From contig SCHM01000001.1 in NCBI GenBank assembly GCA_004123355.1, forward strand, positions 13,092,193 to 13,156,192: DNA of 64,000 nucleotides, in the 5' to 3' direction. Below the pieces are notes generated by a model that worked only from the letters and a program-made list of their open reading frames with translations, was not told the DNA's origin and made no database searches. Source of the stretch: Amphirosellinia nigrospora. Taxonomy: Eukaryota; Ascomycota; Sordariomycetes; Xylariales; Xylariaceae. A program made the position numbers and the translations under genes. The first letter of the stretch is position 1. Every line of letters starts with the position of its first letter. This document shows positions 23,117-36,130 of the stretch, in pieces.

Positions 23117-25174
23117 TTACTTCTTCTCGAGTTTATCAGGCGTCACCTCAACAATCGTGACCAGGCTATCCGAGATTCTCGCCAGCTCCGCATCGATAAA
23201 AGCCTGGGGTCGGGTAGGTTGCGTCATTTCCTTCTTACCAAAGACGAACCAGGAGGGATTTCGAAGGAACATCTCATCCATATCTTCTAGTTTGCGGCCT
23301 GCAGTTTCCGGGTAGAAGCAATACACCACGGGGAAGAATGACAGACAAAGTATCGCAAATACTATAAGACGGTTGTTAGGCTTGACTTCGAGTGTTTGTG
23401 CGTGTAAGAAGTTAGTTTGGGGCAGGGGAGAAATTACTTAAGAAGAACTTCCACTGCAGGTTGTCAATTCCCACCTTGGTGAACTGCACAACTGCAAATC
23501 CTGTCACCCAGTTCGTGGCGGTTGCTGCGCCGGCGCCGCGGGTGCGCCAACCTATAGAATTGACTTCGGCTGCATAAACTTTGGCATCAAATGTTAGTAT
23601 TATTTTTATCCTAGGCAAAATATTAAAGGACTCTTTTTAAAATGCTTACCCAAGGAATACCTGACCAAGTCGGCGCAAATACGGCGTGATAGATGATGAA
23701 AAACGCCACTGCCACGCTACCGAACTATGATACTGTTAGATCTAAGAATCTAATATTGAAATTTGAGTTACTCACCGTTTTCGCTCTAGAAGGGTCCTCT
23801 TGCGCAGCCTTTAACGATAGAGATGATATGAGGTGAGTGCCTGTCATGAGCAGTGTACCGTATAACATAAGTCTTCGATCGTCAGTTACACAGGTTAATG
23901 ACATTCAGGGGTATACTTACTTCCGCCGCCCTACGCGATCAACGACGAGTAGAGCGAAGAACGCGGCGATAAAATAAATTGTGCCGTTTACTGCAGAGAG
24001 CAACCTGCTCGTCTGTAGGTCATATCCAACGCTTTCGTGGAGCAAGGTTGGTAGATAAAACCCCTGCACAGAAGTCAGCTACAAGTATCTCCCAAGACTG
24101 GATCAAGATTATCATACGAAACTATTAACTCCAGTAAATTGTTGCATAAATTGTGTTCCACATGACAAGATCAGGCGCCGGAGATTCTGGGTCTTGTCTC
24201 GGTTCCGAAGGGCGTCCGTTAAAGGTACCCGATGCCTCCGTTCGAGGCGGATAGACGCCCCAATCGAGTTATAGTCGGCCATCACAGAATCGTCGTTAAT
24301 CAATTCATCATTCAATCTCGAGATCACCTGTTTTGCCTCGTCATCGCGACTAACCAGCAAGAGCCACGCGGACTCTCTGGCACGAAAGGTGCGATCGGGA
24401 AGATGAAGAATGGGAAAATGAGCTGGATCGCTAATGGAAGCCGCCATTGTATCGCACCGCCGCGGAATGCGAGCGCATAGCCGATCCAGTTCGCCAGTGC
24501 GAAGGAAGACACGTTAGAAGATGCCCCAATGACGAGTAGGCGGCCCCTGAGATGAGGCTTCACGCATTCTCCTAGATAAACTGGTGACATCGTCGACGTT
24601 ATCCCTATCCCAATGCCGTTTAACGTCCGTCCTACGATGAGTTGTGGCAGACTATATGCAGAGGCCTGCAATGCTGCCCCTACCGTGTTTAAAATGTGTC
24701 CTGCTATGATGGTCTTCTTGCGGCCGAGTTTATCACCCAAGACGAAGGCAATTATGGCACCGACGAATGCCCCAAGCTGATATTGGTTAATTAGCGTCTG
24801 TAGAGCCGCTTGGAAACCCGATATCAAGAGAAAGATATAAGTGAAACACGGGACTTACGAAAGAAACTGCTCGTCACAGCGCCAGAGATATTTCCATTGT
24901 TGATATCCGGGAAACGCTTCGAGAAATCCGGCGACACGAGTACGCCGGCGAATACACCCTAATGATTTGATAAATTTGAGCTATGGCACTTACGACTGTC
25001 ATCTCAGACTAACCTGGCAATACCCGAACCAGCACGCGGACACTGGAATCTCAACATCAGCAACCCGTCATTTGATACTGCCCAGAGGACTCTGATATAC
25101 TAACTCGCATCGATAAATGTGATTAAAGCAACCAATTGGCCGCCACGGACCCGATCTGTGAAAGGAATAGCCAT
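23117..25174 (-). CDS. MFS sugar porter (sugar transporter 2)
   Basis: Plasma-membrane sugar transporter. Start ATG is the complement of 25172-25174 (MAIPFTDRVRGGQLVALITF). Early exons 25174..25105, 25042..25014, 24958..24859 join in phase to give FAGVLVSPDFSKRFPDINNG. Next come TLINQYQLGAFVGAIIAF, GDKLGRKKTI (GRK loop), VGRTLNGIGIGITSTMSPVY with LGECVKPHLRGR, VPESP at TM6, CGTQFMQQFTGVNSF in TM7, VVDRVGRRK, PTWSGIPWVYAAEVNSIGWR and the C-terminal VYCFYPETAGRKLEDMDEMF. Several introns of about 50-100 nt lie between. One base is missing near 24370 (ESP to AWLLLVSRDDEA). The PETAGRKLEDMD end resembles the lactose permease/cellodextrin transporter branch, so oligosaccharide or pentose uptake is possible but unproven. 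It converges on the GH43 relic. Confidence 0.85.
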
Positions 25175-25282
25175 GGTTAACTAGCAATAAGGCTTCTGCC
25201 CCCTAGCGTTACAGTATCACGACACGAATGCTCGGGGTTGCAATTAGAACACAAGACAGAGGCACAGAGAGACGAGGGAAAT

Positions 25283-25293
25283 ATTTTTATATA
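25283..25293 (-). promoter_or_regulatory. TATA box of sugar porter 2
   Basis: The complement reads TATATAAAAAT, about 110 nt upstream of the start codon at 25174. Position and sequence fit a core promoter; inferred only. Confidence 0.4.
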
Positions 25294-28200
25294 CTCACCC
25301 ATGCCTTAATCTTCTCCTCATTCCATTATCGCTGCCAGCGCACACAATTGGATCGCGAACTCGCGCAAACCTTGGGTCATTCGCGACCCTATCACGACCC
25401 ATTACCCACAAAACCCGCCGACCGCGGATGTCTATTCCCGTAGACGCTTGTTGGTTTGCCAACATTGTCCAGACCGGTTATATTTTTCCCGGGGGTCCTC
25501 GGGCGCGCGATAGCACCAACAAAGTTTTTGTTACACGATCTATCACCTGCTTATCTGGTTTTGGGTAGGCTTGATGCATCGTGATGGGACCGGTGCATAT
25601 AACACCTTATCTGACCCATCTGATAATGCAAGAAGGAAAAGCTTTTCACGGTCCGGTGGGTTAACATACCATATATTAAATAGCGGTGATCGTGTATAAA
25701 TGGATCTTTGGGGATATCGGGGCTGCTAGGCTGGCCTTGTGTTGGTAGACTTACTGTTATCCAATTTAAACATCTATCATCATCTAATTTCTATGTTTAG
25801 TGTGTGATACGACTGATCTCATCACGAAATGCAGTTTGACATGTACGGCTGTTGAACATCCGGAACATGAACATCGAGACGCCTATTTTTGGCTTGATAC
25901 TGTATGAAAGGTGGACGGAGAATGAGTGGATGAGAGAGTGGTTACTATCATCAACTATGAGCAAGGCCGACGACCTGTCCTTGCCATGACTCAAGATAAT
26001 CTGCCTCATAGTGCATACACTTCGTTTTGCAGTTGCGAAGACCATATTGGTTACCATCGTCGAAGAGCTATGAAGTCATTCTATTCTTGCTAGAAAGGAA
26101 AAACGCCTTGGTCTGGAAAGACTCGACCGTTCTTGTCTGAACAAGGCATACTCGTGCTAGGTGTCACTCTTGAGCCACCTAGGACTAATTCCTTGACGAT
26201 CTCTGAGGCGCTGCTAGTTCTTGTGTCCAAAATGGCGTTACAAGACGGTCACGGAACCTGGGGCCCAGGTTATTCAGCTACTCGGCCAGGCCGTCTAAGG
26301 CATACTCAGCCCTACAAGCTGTCTTCGTCGCGGAGACATCCGGTTGACAGAGCCAAGTATCGAGATCGGTGGAAGATAAATTCGCCTAACCCGCTTCACC
26401 TTCGCCGACGTTGCCGCTGCCACCAATGTGGTATGGATGGAGCTGGTCTCAGGGTCTCGCCTGTTTCGGATCATGCAGGGGATTCCTGGTTGTGGGGGAA
26501 GAATGCCGGTCAATCGCTGTGTAGCAGCACATGGTTTGCAGCTTTCCCGGAAGAGATCGTGGTCGATTGTATAGATAAGTACCTTGCATGTTGTCTAGGG
26601 TGGCAAAATGTCCTAGTGGCGTCTTGAGAGTCTCAGATGACACCTAGGCTGACTACATGTTGCCAGATAGACAATGGCGGTAGCGAAATCTCGAATCGTA
26701 TTGCCCCATGTTCTCATCCATGGCTCTCTACCAAGTAGATGTTTGAGCTTTCGATAGTCTCATGCACAGACTGAGCGGCCGCCTATTGGCACTTCTAGAC
26801 AGCAAACGGACACGTTGACGTGCCCAAGCATTCGTATGTCGGTAGTGTGCCCATGGGGGCTGCATCCATCGATGGCACGTCGATACTAGCGTGGTATCTA
26901 TCCATATTGGGAAGATCATCAGCTACAAAGATTCTCTGTTCACCTATCAAGTCTTTTGTGTCGGAAACGCAACAGCGTCTGCTGTAGGCCTGGGGGGAAG
27001 ACGACGCGGGTCTTTGCCCGCATTCTGGCCACGGTGGTGATGGTGGATTGGGCCTCACGGCACCGGTTCAAACCAACATGTACACTCATCCAGGAGCACC
27101 CCGGTGTGGATTGAGTATCAACACGATGATGTCTCTCATCCTGGCTATTGACACCAAATGCGAAGTTGTATCAACGCAGATCAATGCCTGCTTCGCCCCG
27201 GCCGCTGGGAAAAGACAAGGCAAATAGGAATAATATTTCAGTTAAGATCTCGGAATAGCAATTAGGTGTATAGGGTTTTACCAAGACAGGACAGTATGCT
27301 GTCGGCTTCCGCTTGATCTACAAGCAGTGCGGCATCGGCCACCTTACCATAGCCGCAATAGATAGGATGGCACAATTGAGAGACGTAGTCTAGTCTATCG
27401 GACCGAAGAGAATTATTGATAACGTCCGCAGTCTGCCTGATTTAGTTCAGACGAGCAACATCTGATGCAAGGTACGGATTTGACATACATCGAGCACGTC
27501 GGAGCCGAATGTCATACATGCCGGGGACACAGTTCCCGCAACGAGCCGAGCGGAGAATTCATCAAGGGTTGAGAACTGGTTGGAAAGTATAGTTTGACGA
27601 CGGATGATGATGATGGGGGCGTGTAGGGGCGCAATGAGTCTGGGACCTTGACCTAAAAAGAATCTCGATGCCGGCCGATAGCATATACCATGCAGTGTGA
27701 CAATGGATGGTAGTAAGCACGTCTTCGTGAGACAGCCACGCGGTCAAGTGGCATCCGCGCGGGTGTGAGCGGCGCAAGAGAGCGGATAATCGGCCTCGAG
27801 CGAGCGATTGGCACAAAAATCCCAGGACGCATTTATTGTCGCGATACCGGCTGCTATATCTGGTGGTAATTTGCTCCGCATGACCTCATGTTACAATCAA
27901 GTTCCGTTGACTGGGGTTATAGATCTAGTCCTATATCATACACATGGCGCGACTTTCCTTCTTGGTAGGGGACAAGAGGGGTCAGGCCAAAAGATGTAGA
28001 CAAAATAGGTAAAAGGATCCCGAATTAGGACAGCCTATAATTAAAGATTAAGCGCCGGGTGTGAAGGCTTGATCATAGCATTGGCTTACTTACATGAACG
28101 GTTGTCAGGTGCGGGACTAAACCTCGGTAGGGAAGAAGGGAGAATGGAGGACAAGAATAACTACTATTGGTCAGGCACTGTCATGAAGACTTGGATTGCG

Positions 28201-31200
28201 AGAGAGCATTTCTAATGCTACGTCGGGTTATCAGTCTCTCAACTCGAAATATGAAGTATTAAGACCCCCAAGTTTTACCAAGCCTGTGAAACCAAACTCG
28301 TAGTATGTTACCTTGAAACGGGGATCTAAGGACATCATGTAGAGCGTATAATGGCAGCATATACTCTACCTAGGTAGTCGTATGATAATAGATCGTGATG
28401 TCTGCTTTTCGCTTTATTAAGGAACGTATTGCTTACACTAGGTAATGTAGGGTTCTAAAAGGAGATAGATAGTCAATAGCCAAGGTAGCACCTATATGCA
28501 TGTCATAGCCAACAGGAAATACCGAAGCCAATAGGTTGAGCAGGTACTGATCGATGCTCATATATATGCATCATTGGCTCGAGTGCCAAGAGCTGTCCAC
28601 CCCGAATTGGCGCCTTGGATAGGTCGCAAAGGATTACCATTGTCGCCCCTAACGATGACTTCACCAACAACCCCTTATGCAACCTTGGGTTGCCATCGAC
28701 CTGCCCGATTCACTAACGGTAAGTGGTGCTGATTAATGATGTCAATCAATCAATTCTCGCCCACCCCAGCAAATAGGTACTTAGCTTGTCACCTGCCGTA
28801 CTATGTGTGTGTTAGATGCCAACAGCCCCCATCTTTCACCATCCCCTCGGGACGCTGCCGAGCGCTTTAGACGCGCCCGCACGCCTTTGCACGTTGAATA
28901 GACGCGATGTGGAAACGATCACTTTGAAACAGATAGTGAGATTGATGGTTTCCCTGCAGCTAGTTGGCCCTATCCCGCTCTTCCTTCACTACGACCAAAT
29001 GTGTTCTTGATCACAAGTTGATGTACGATGATCAATCCTCAGATGGCACCTATAACGGCCTACACTACTTCCCTAGGTAGTGTACAGAACCGCTCTAGGG
29101 ACTTTCAGATACCTATTTCCATGTTACGCCCATGCTGCATCTGTTATATAAATAGGACTTTGCTGTTATTAATTCGAGTGGGCGCTCCCGCAGTCGGCAG
29201 CCAGGCCAATAGGCGTTAAGAGAATGCCATCTAAGCCTCTTGAGGACCGAGCGATGTGAAGACCCCTTCTGGGACACCCCACTTGGTGAAAGACGTGCCA
29301 CCTTGGCACAGGGATACCCGGGCAGTACCCTGGTCATAACCCAGTCAACTGTCCTGCAGGTAAGATGATTGTCAGCCAGGAGGATTTAGACCAATGCTCC
29401 TGTCTCCAAACGGGTGTGAAAGCCGGAGCTTCAGTGTCTTCAACCTTTCGAAGTCTAACGGCTTCATGGCCAGTTGTTATCACCTACAAGCCGTCGATTT
29501 CATCAGGTCTGAAACACGGAGCGAGTGGCCCGAGAAAGCCCAACGGATCCAGGTTGACGGCATCGTCTTGAGAAGAGACGAGGGGACGATAGGAAATGTA
29601 CTCAGACTTTACTATGTACAAGGTAGGTTTTGAATAGCTTTACATAGTAGGGTCTCTCCGGGGAGGAATGCCACCAGGTACTACTACTCGCGGTGTATCA
29701 GACTGGTTAAGCTTCGACTGCTTCCATATAGTCGCTTCATTTAACCACTATAGACACACGAAACCCCAGCATTTGGAGGATCATCTTGCTCACACCCAGT
29801 CGGCCTCTCTCCTGGCTCGATTGGGGATCATCTAGGCTAGACTTACATTTCGTCAACCTAAGGCACATGCGCACGCATCCTTAACCCCGCGACTCGCGTT
29901 ACCAAACAGGAGCCGACCCATCAGGTACCGGTAGCCGACAGTAGAGTAGAAGCCAAGTCCAACGGGCGACTTTCCGGTCTTGCATCAATTAGTACACGAT
30001 GATACCTCGACTGCTGTTCAAGATCGGGTTCGAAAAACCTCGAGTCTATTCTCATTGCTCAGCCGGCAGTGCAAGACATATTTACACACTTGCATAATCT
30101 TTTTTTACGTGCCATGATACGACTGCAAGCAAGTAATGCTGCAAAGAAGATATACTTATCCTATGGCTCTTCGGCATAAAGGCGCTGCTTTGGGTTGGCG
30201 ATATGCAGCCCACAAACTGCGCCTTGCTTGCTAGCGACCAGAATTGAGTTAGCATCTATCTAGCCGAGCCGCTCGACGAGCTGCCAACTCGACAGCACGC
30301 GATGCGGTAGACTACACTAGATGGGTGGGCCAATCTGAGACTATCCCCTCCATAATTGCTACGTACTTAGACTAGGTAATTGTTGATGGCGACGGGATCG
30401 CGTTGTCTCCAGCCTAGCCCGGCCCAACACGATATGCCGAGATGGGGGCTCACTTGCTACAGTATAGTAGTGTACGGTAGCATGTTGCGATGGACGCCGT
30501 GGAGAGGTTCTGCCACCGTCGACACCTCGGTATTCAGGCTCACAACTATGAACTATGATGAGAGCTGGCTGCGTTGATGTCGACCCCTGGCTGTGAAACA
30601 CACCAAGATTTGTCTCAGCCATCATGTAGGTGGTGTTCCTCGCTCGTCCAGTCCCCTTCACCACCCACACTACACTACTGTACAGATGTGCCCACACCAA
30701 TAACACCCACAACTACGTGTAGCGCACATGGCGCGGCGTCTGTTGTACAACTGCAGTACCTACATATTCACTATACCCAGATGGTCGTGGTGGTCCAAGG
30801 GAGGCCCGCATCTTCTAATTATGGCAGTCCCGGCACGACCCAGTCTCCCGGATGCGGGTCTTGCCTTGTAGTGTATGTGTGCACGGGCTCGTGATTTGCG
30901 AAGGTCACGCTCGAGGTTCCCTTCACTTAGGTAGGTTGGGAAATGTTGGTGGAGTTCCTCCTCCTCCTCAGTCGTTGTTGTGATCCGTACCATTTCCGCT
31001 AGCCATGATGGGGTCGTGGGTGAGTCCCTATCTTTTCCTGGCGGGATCTCGGATGATCGCTCAGTAACACGCGGTAATGTTACAGGCAAGAATGGCCTTG
31101 TTTGAGGTTGGCGAGGCGAATATGCAACGGTGAGTAGTACAGTACAGTACTTTCACAATACCTCCTTTCGAATGAGCCCCTGGTCTGGTAGTAGTAGGGC

Positions 31201-31784
31201 CTGTCAACTCGGTCTGGCGCGCGACCTCTTCTCTACCCTACCTACCCATGCAAGCAAGCATCTATTCCAGCTGGCAGGGGTGCCTCATATGCATGTACCT
31301 TCAGGGCAAGGCAACGCCCAGCCTGCTTTGCCCCAAGTCGGCGCACATGAGTGGCAATCTTGAATTCGGTTCTGTCTTTATTCTAAATTTTATCTTCTCA
31401 TTTCTGTATGTCAGCGAGTTTATTGTCTCGTTACCCGCATTCGATCGACCCTAGATCTGAATATAGCAATGTCACCCAGCCTACCGCTGCTTGTCTGTTG
31501 GTATTTCCGTTTCATTGCAGACGGAGACTGGTTACATACCCTCCAAACATCCGCACACTGCTGCTACTCAGGCACGCTCGTGAGAAGGCTGAATAGCTCG
31601 GTAGCCTTCTTTAGCCACACCCCCGTCGATCTACTCTCTCTCACTACCTATTCTGAATTCTATACTTTATTTATCGAGGACAGGGCTGTGCCGATTACTA
31701 TTTTGTGCGGTTTGTTTTCCATTTTGAGCCAAAGCCTGATATCTAGCTCTTTGTAACTGTAACCATGTCCGACTTGAATATATT
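25294..31784. other. Gene-poor stretch of 6.5 kb
   Basis: Read on both strands, I find no protein family, tRNA or transposon ORF here. Frames such as 26133-26627 (+), 27562-27816 (-), 29394-29633 (+) and 30760-31089 (-) lack hydrophobic patterning, motifs and plausible splice partners. The right part (30.4-31.8 kb) is pyrimidine-rich and likely contains the promoter and leader of the C2H2 regulator. A decayed mobile element or a long non-coding transcript cannot be excluded. Confidence 0.45.
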
Positions 31785-34700
31785 ATGGACACGGACACGG
31801 ACGACGAAGATCTTGGAAATGATAAGTACTCCAGACAACCTAGTCTTTCCGGCTCGGCTCGTAGTCCCAATCCTTCTTCAACGCACAAGAAAAGCGACGA
31901 CAACCCTTCATCATCGAACATTGAATCAGACAAACATCAACCAAGGCGGCGTGGTTTATTGAGCCGATCAACTAAATCTACAACAACAACGGCGCCGCCC
32001 GCAACGGCACCCGCGAGCGTAGATAAAGCATCGCCATCCCGCTCTCCCTTAGTTGAGAAAAGGAGTGTCGACAAAACTGAGTCAATGGATCCTGTTGGTT
32101 TAGGAGGTTACGCTCATAGCTCAACGTCGTCAAACATGCCGCCATCCAGTCGTTCGAATGTTCCCTCAAGGCCGATGTCTAGTGCCCTAGGAGAGAGCAG
32201 TATCCCTGTCAAGCTGACTCCTATTACTGGACGGGTAAGCCGAGCAAAGAAAGGCGTACCAGTTCACATCTGTGATGTATGCAAACCACCTAAGGTAAGT
32301 CGTCTTAATCCTTGTTAGGTAAGAGACTTATTAATCATGCATAGACATTCACACGAGCAGAGCACTTGAGGTGAGAGTTCTACTGGTTCAGGACTCATAT
32401 ACTGAACACTTACTTAACATTGTGCGCAGACGACACCAGTTAAGTCATAAGCCAGCTGCGTTCCCTTGCTCTTATCCAGGATGCGGGAAGACTTTCCATA
32501 GGCAAGATCTACTCGCGCGTCACACACAGAGACAGTGAGTCCTGCAATGTTCGTACATTGAGTAGATGTTAACAATGAGCGGTAGTGAGCAAGATGACAG
32601 GTCGGGAACAGACGTTGCGAGTAATACAAGTCGTCGAACGTCTCATACTCCGGCTGAGAGAAACATGCCTATGGGTATTTTACAAGCCCCTATGCTACCT
32701 GGTGGCGGCTTGGATATAGCGGATGAGATACCTACGCACACATCATATCCTGGCAGCACATCCCCTTACTCGACGAGTCAACGTGGCAGTTTTTCAGGCA
32801 GGGCCAGATGTCACCTTCTGGACACTCTTCTCGGTCCCACTCACAAGGCCCGCAAGATGAGTACATTCTCTCATCGTCTATGCCACACGTGTCTCCCTTC
32901 GGGATTCACCCTTCAAGTATGGATGGCTCTCATTTTCACAGTCCTCCCTATGGGCTGGAATCTCAACCGCGAAGGCCCCCTGCGTATCCTTACATGGGTT
33001 TAGAGGGGTTGCATACTTTGACAATACCTGACAGTAATTTCCCAGGTCATCTCTCTCAGGAGTCGAACTGGGCTTCCTCGGCATCTGGCAGTCCATACTC
33101 AACCCCGACGGAGCTATGATTCGCGGTTATGATTCGCCGACGCCAGATGTCGCCAACCACGATATGATTTACGCTTCGTATCATTCCCCTCACCCTCCTG
33201 TCTACTACTCATTCGCATTATTATACCTTCGCGGATGATGCTGGTGGTGCTGGTTATTACCTGACCTCCATTCCCAGCCCTTTGCTGTTCGTAGTCCGAC
33301 CCCACCGACCGTTACGCTTTCCGCTCAACCGGCTGAAAATCTAGTCACCCTTGGCCTCTCAGTACCAAACGCCTCGGCGGTACTAGGCCGCCAGAAAGGG
33401 CCTGCAGCGTTACTGAGCCCTTATTCCAACGCTGTATTTCTGACGGCCCTGGGCCCGTCGTCGGCGGCGGTGAATGCCATCCCCCACTACCTCGACTTAT
33501 ACTGGAAGCGCTTCGATACCCTCTTTCCACTTGTTCACCGCCGTAGCTTGGAGACTGCCGACGACCCTATACTGCGGTGTGCCATGGCAGCTATAGGCTC
33601 ACAGTTTCTCCAGACCAAGGAGGATCGTATCAATAGTCACATTCTGCATGATTTTGCTTGGCAAGAAGCCCGACGTGTAAGTATAACCTCACCCTCTCTG
33701 CCTTGTCAGACTCGCAAGCTGAACGCCGACAGCGTCCCGAATGGAACGTCCATATCATGCAGACGATCCTCCTGTGCGAATTCTACGGCCGGTTCCGAGG
33801 ATCGAGGGTAGCGGCCCGCGCGTCGGAGCCCTTCCAGTCGCTATACTCAAGGGTGAGCAATCTTTCCTCTCCTTTTCCCATTTTCTCATCTGTTGGTTCC
33901 CTCACATGCTCTGCTTTTCAGGATCATCTCTTTCGTCTTGTTCTATCGCCTTCCAACAAAACTTGGCACCAATACTCAACGTCTTCCTTACAGGTGGTCA
34001 ACTCACAAACATCGGTTCGTGGCGGAACCTCCACTAACACCAGCCACCGACATTGGGAGGAATGGATTGTTACTGAGTCTCGCCGGAGACTCCTTGCTGC
34101 TTGTTTCGCTCTTGATGCTCACACATCCATGTACCATGAACATTTCACTTTGCCTCATTTCATTACACCAACACCCCCTATACCCTTAGTAAAGCCTACT
34201 CAACGTCTTTGGGCAGCCCAAGACCCCGAGGCATGGGAGGCGCTCGTGAGCTCTGACCCAACCCAACTCAACCCCGCCTCCCTTGCCGATGAGGAGATCA
34301 CCACCAGCCATTGGAACTCGGCCCCACCATTGGATAGAGTGGTATATATCGCCTCGGAAGTTCTCCGCTTGCCGCGCAGATCATCCGCTTATCCATGGAC
34401 ATCTCGGCAGAACTGGATCTCGACTCAACGAGGCGGATGTGTAACTTATTCCCTGGATCTCCGGTTGTTAATACCTATCTCGCCCTACACCATACACCTC
34501 TTCGAGACTTGCTTGCCGTCAGCGGCGACAGCTGGCTATTCTCAAAGAAAATCCTGGAGCTAGAGGATTTCCAACGGCGCAAATTCAGCGTCAGGGCGTG
34601 GAGCAGCAGTGTTCATGCGGGAGCGGCCTCTACCTTTGCTGCTAAGGCTCTTTTGACTTTTCTTACTAATGATAATACACCTAATACTCGAAATTCGACG

Positions 34701-35107
34701 GCGGAAAACCACGACGGAGGAGAATGGAGCACTTTGGATATCTCTGATTACTGGCCCTGTATGTTTGCGCCCTCATCTGCTGGTCGATTGGCCACTGTAA
34801 GATGAGGGGTACCACGGGGCGAGGTGGGAACGACAACGCTGGCTTCTCGTCTGCGTCTTCTCATAATACTAATTCATCCTCCGGCCAAGCGGAGAACGAG
34901 GCTAAAGGATGGTTGAATATGGTGGCGAGCTTGAACCCTGAATCTGCAATACAGAACGTGCGGGGGCGGCGGGAGGCCCTTGGCGTTATCGCCATGGTAC
35001 GGAGGAGATTGGAGACCGACACGATCGGTGGCAAGAGCAAACTCCTTATCGACGCCGTTCGTGTATTGAAGACCTTGGAGGAGGAGCCCAACAAGAGTCG
35101 CTTCTGA
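31785..35107 (+). CDS. C2H2 zinc-finger transcription factor with fungal-specific TF domain
   Basis: Nuclear regulator of about 1000 aa. Start ATG 31785 (MDTDTDDEDLGNDKYSRQP). Exon 1 (31785-32294) is Ser/Thr/Pro-rich and ends in HICDVCKPPK. Exons 32345-32370 and 32430-32534 join in phase to complete two fingers: CDVCKPPKTFTRAEHLRRH with QLSH, and CSYPGCGKTFHRQDLLARH with a following QRQH. A long disordered Ser/Gly/Pro region follows (about 32560-33440). The fungal transcription-factor middle homology region starts at HYLDLYWKRFDTLFPLVHRR, with RCAMAAIGSQFLQ, QRPEWNVHIMQTILLCEFYG, and WIVTESRRRLLAACFALDAH, all typical of this class. The end is VLKTLEEEPNKSRF, stop at 35105-35107. At least six frame changes are needed (near 32798, 33112, 33225, 33288, 34375 and 34755), mostly single lost bases. 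Target genes unknown; its own long pyrimidine-rich leader may carry upstream frames. Confidence 0.8.
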
Positions 35108-36106
35108 GGAACGTGTGAAGGAAAACGCGGGAGGATATGATTTCTGTTGGATCCTGATTTCTTTTCCTTTCCTTTCCTTCCGTCCCTCTTTCTACTTTCC
35201 TCTTCCTCTTTTCATTCGTCGTTCTATATTAGTTTCATTTCTTTGGTCTCATATTTCTATATCTTTCTCTTCTTCTATAGCCTTCTCTTCTATTTCTTAC
35301 ATTTTTATCTACTCGCTTACGCATATAGACGCATGAGAGCGCATACACCATTGTAACAATACTATACGGTACGCATCGGGGGAGGCCAAGGTCATGATCA
35401 AAGAGTTACGCATTTGGGCTTTCTAAGTAAGGGCGTTCGCTGAGAGGAATATGTCCTTTTCTTCATACCCCTTTCTGTTTTTCATTCCTTTTTCCTTGCT
35501 TTCTCTTCCTTCATAGCGACATGAGACGACGACGGGAACGATGTATGATAGTGTTTCGATTCTTTTTTTTATTTTATAATGATACGGGCACATGAAGGAC
35601 ACACAAGGTCGCCACGGGAAAATACCACCATCCTTTACCTCTTCCCTGATCCCGACCAGATTCTCTACATGCCCTTCGGACTTAAGCCTTGTTCTACCTA
35701 CGTTTATTTATAGCTCTTACGCCCACACCCGGGGGAGAGCTCTCACGAAATACCACTTACCTACACTGGGAAGGACAAATATGAAGAGACAAAAAAGAAT
35801 TTTATCATCAGCTCGCCAATGTACAGTGTCATCCTCGTACCATGGAATGTCCGGAGCCTTATCTGAGCAGACTCTGGGCTGAGGACTGAATGGCACAGTG
35901 TAGAGTTTCTGGCGGTCTGCAAATACTGAGAATGCCAAGCCAGCCTGCTGTTAAATGACGTAACATCGTGCCTCTCTAGTACGGTAGATAAGAAAAACCC
36001 CAGCTGCGGCAACGAGGAAAAAAATTTAAACGGGACCCATTTGGAGATGCATACCTTACTTACAGTAGTGTACCGTACTACAAACAAAACAATGAATGGA
36101 TGAATA
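35108..36106. other. 3' flank of the C2H2 regulator, CT-rich
   Basis: 35150-35340 is a strongly CT-rich tract (TTTCCTTTCC-like), likely the 3' UTR and downstream region. The open frames in it are low-complexity artefacts. Confidence 0.45.
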
Positions 36107-36130
36107 ATGGATGGATGGATGGATGGATGA
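36107..36130. repeat. ATGG tetranucleotide microsatellite
   Basis: About six perfect copies of ATGG in tandem, with two degenerate copies on the left side (from about 36092). Confidence 0.8.

Noticed and set aside
3847-25174. Secondary-metabolite gene cluster
   Set aside because: A P450, porters and a hydrolase are present, but there is no PKS, NRPS, terpene cyclase or similar backbone enzyme anywhere in the window.
35115-35356. Two overlapping Phe/Ser-rich open frames
   Set aside because: Translation of a CT-rich tract downstream of the transcription factor; low complexity in all frames.
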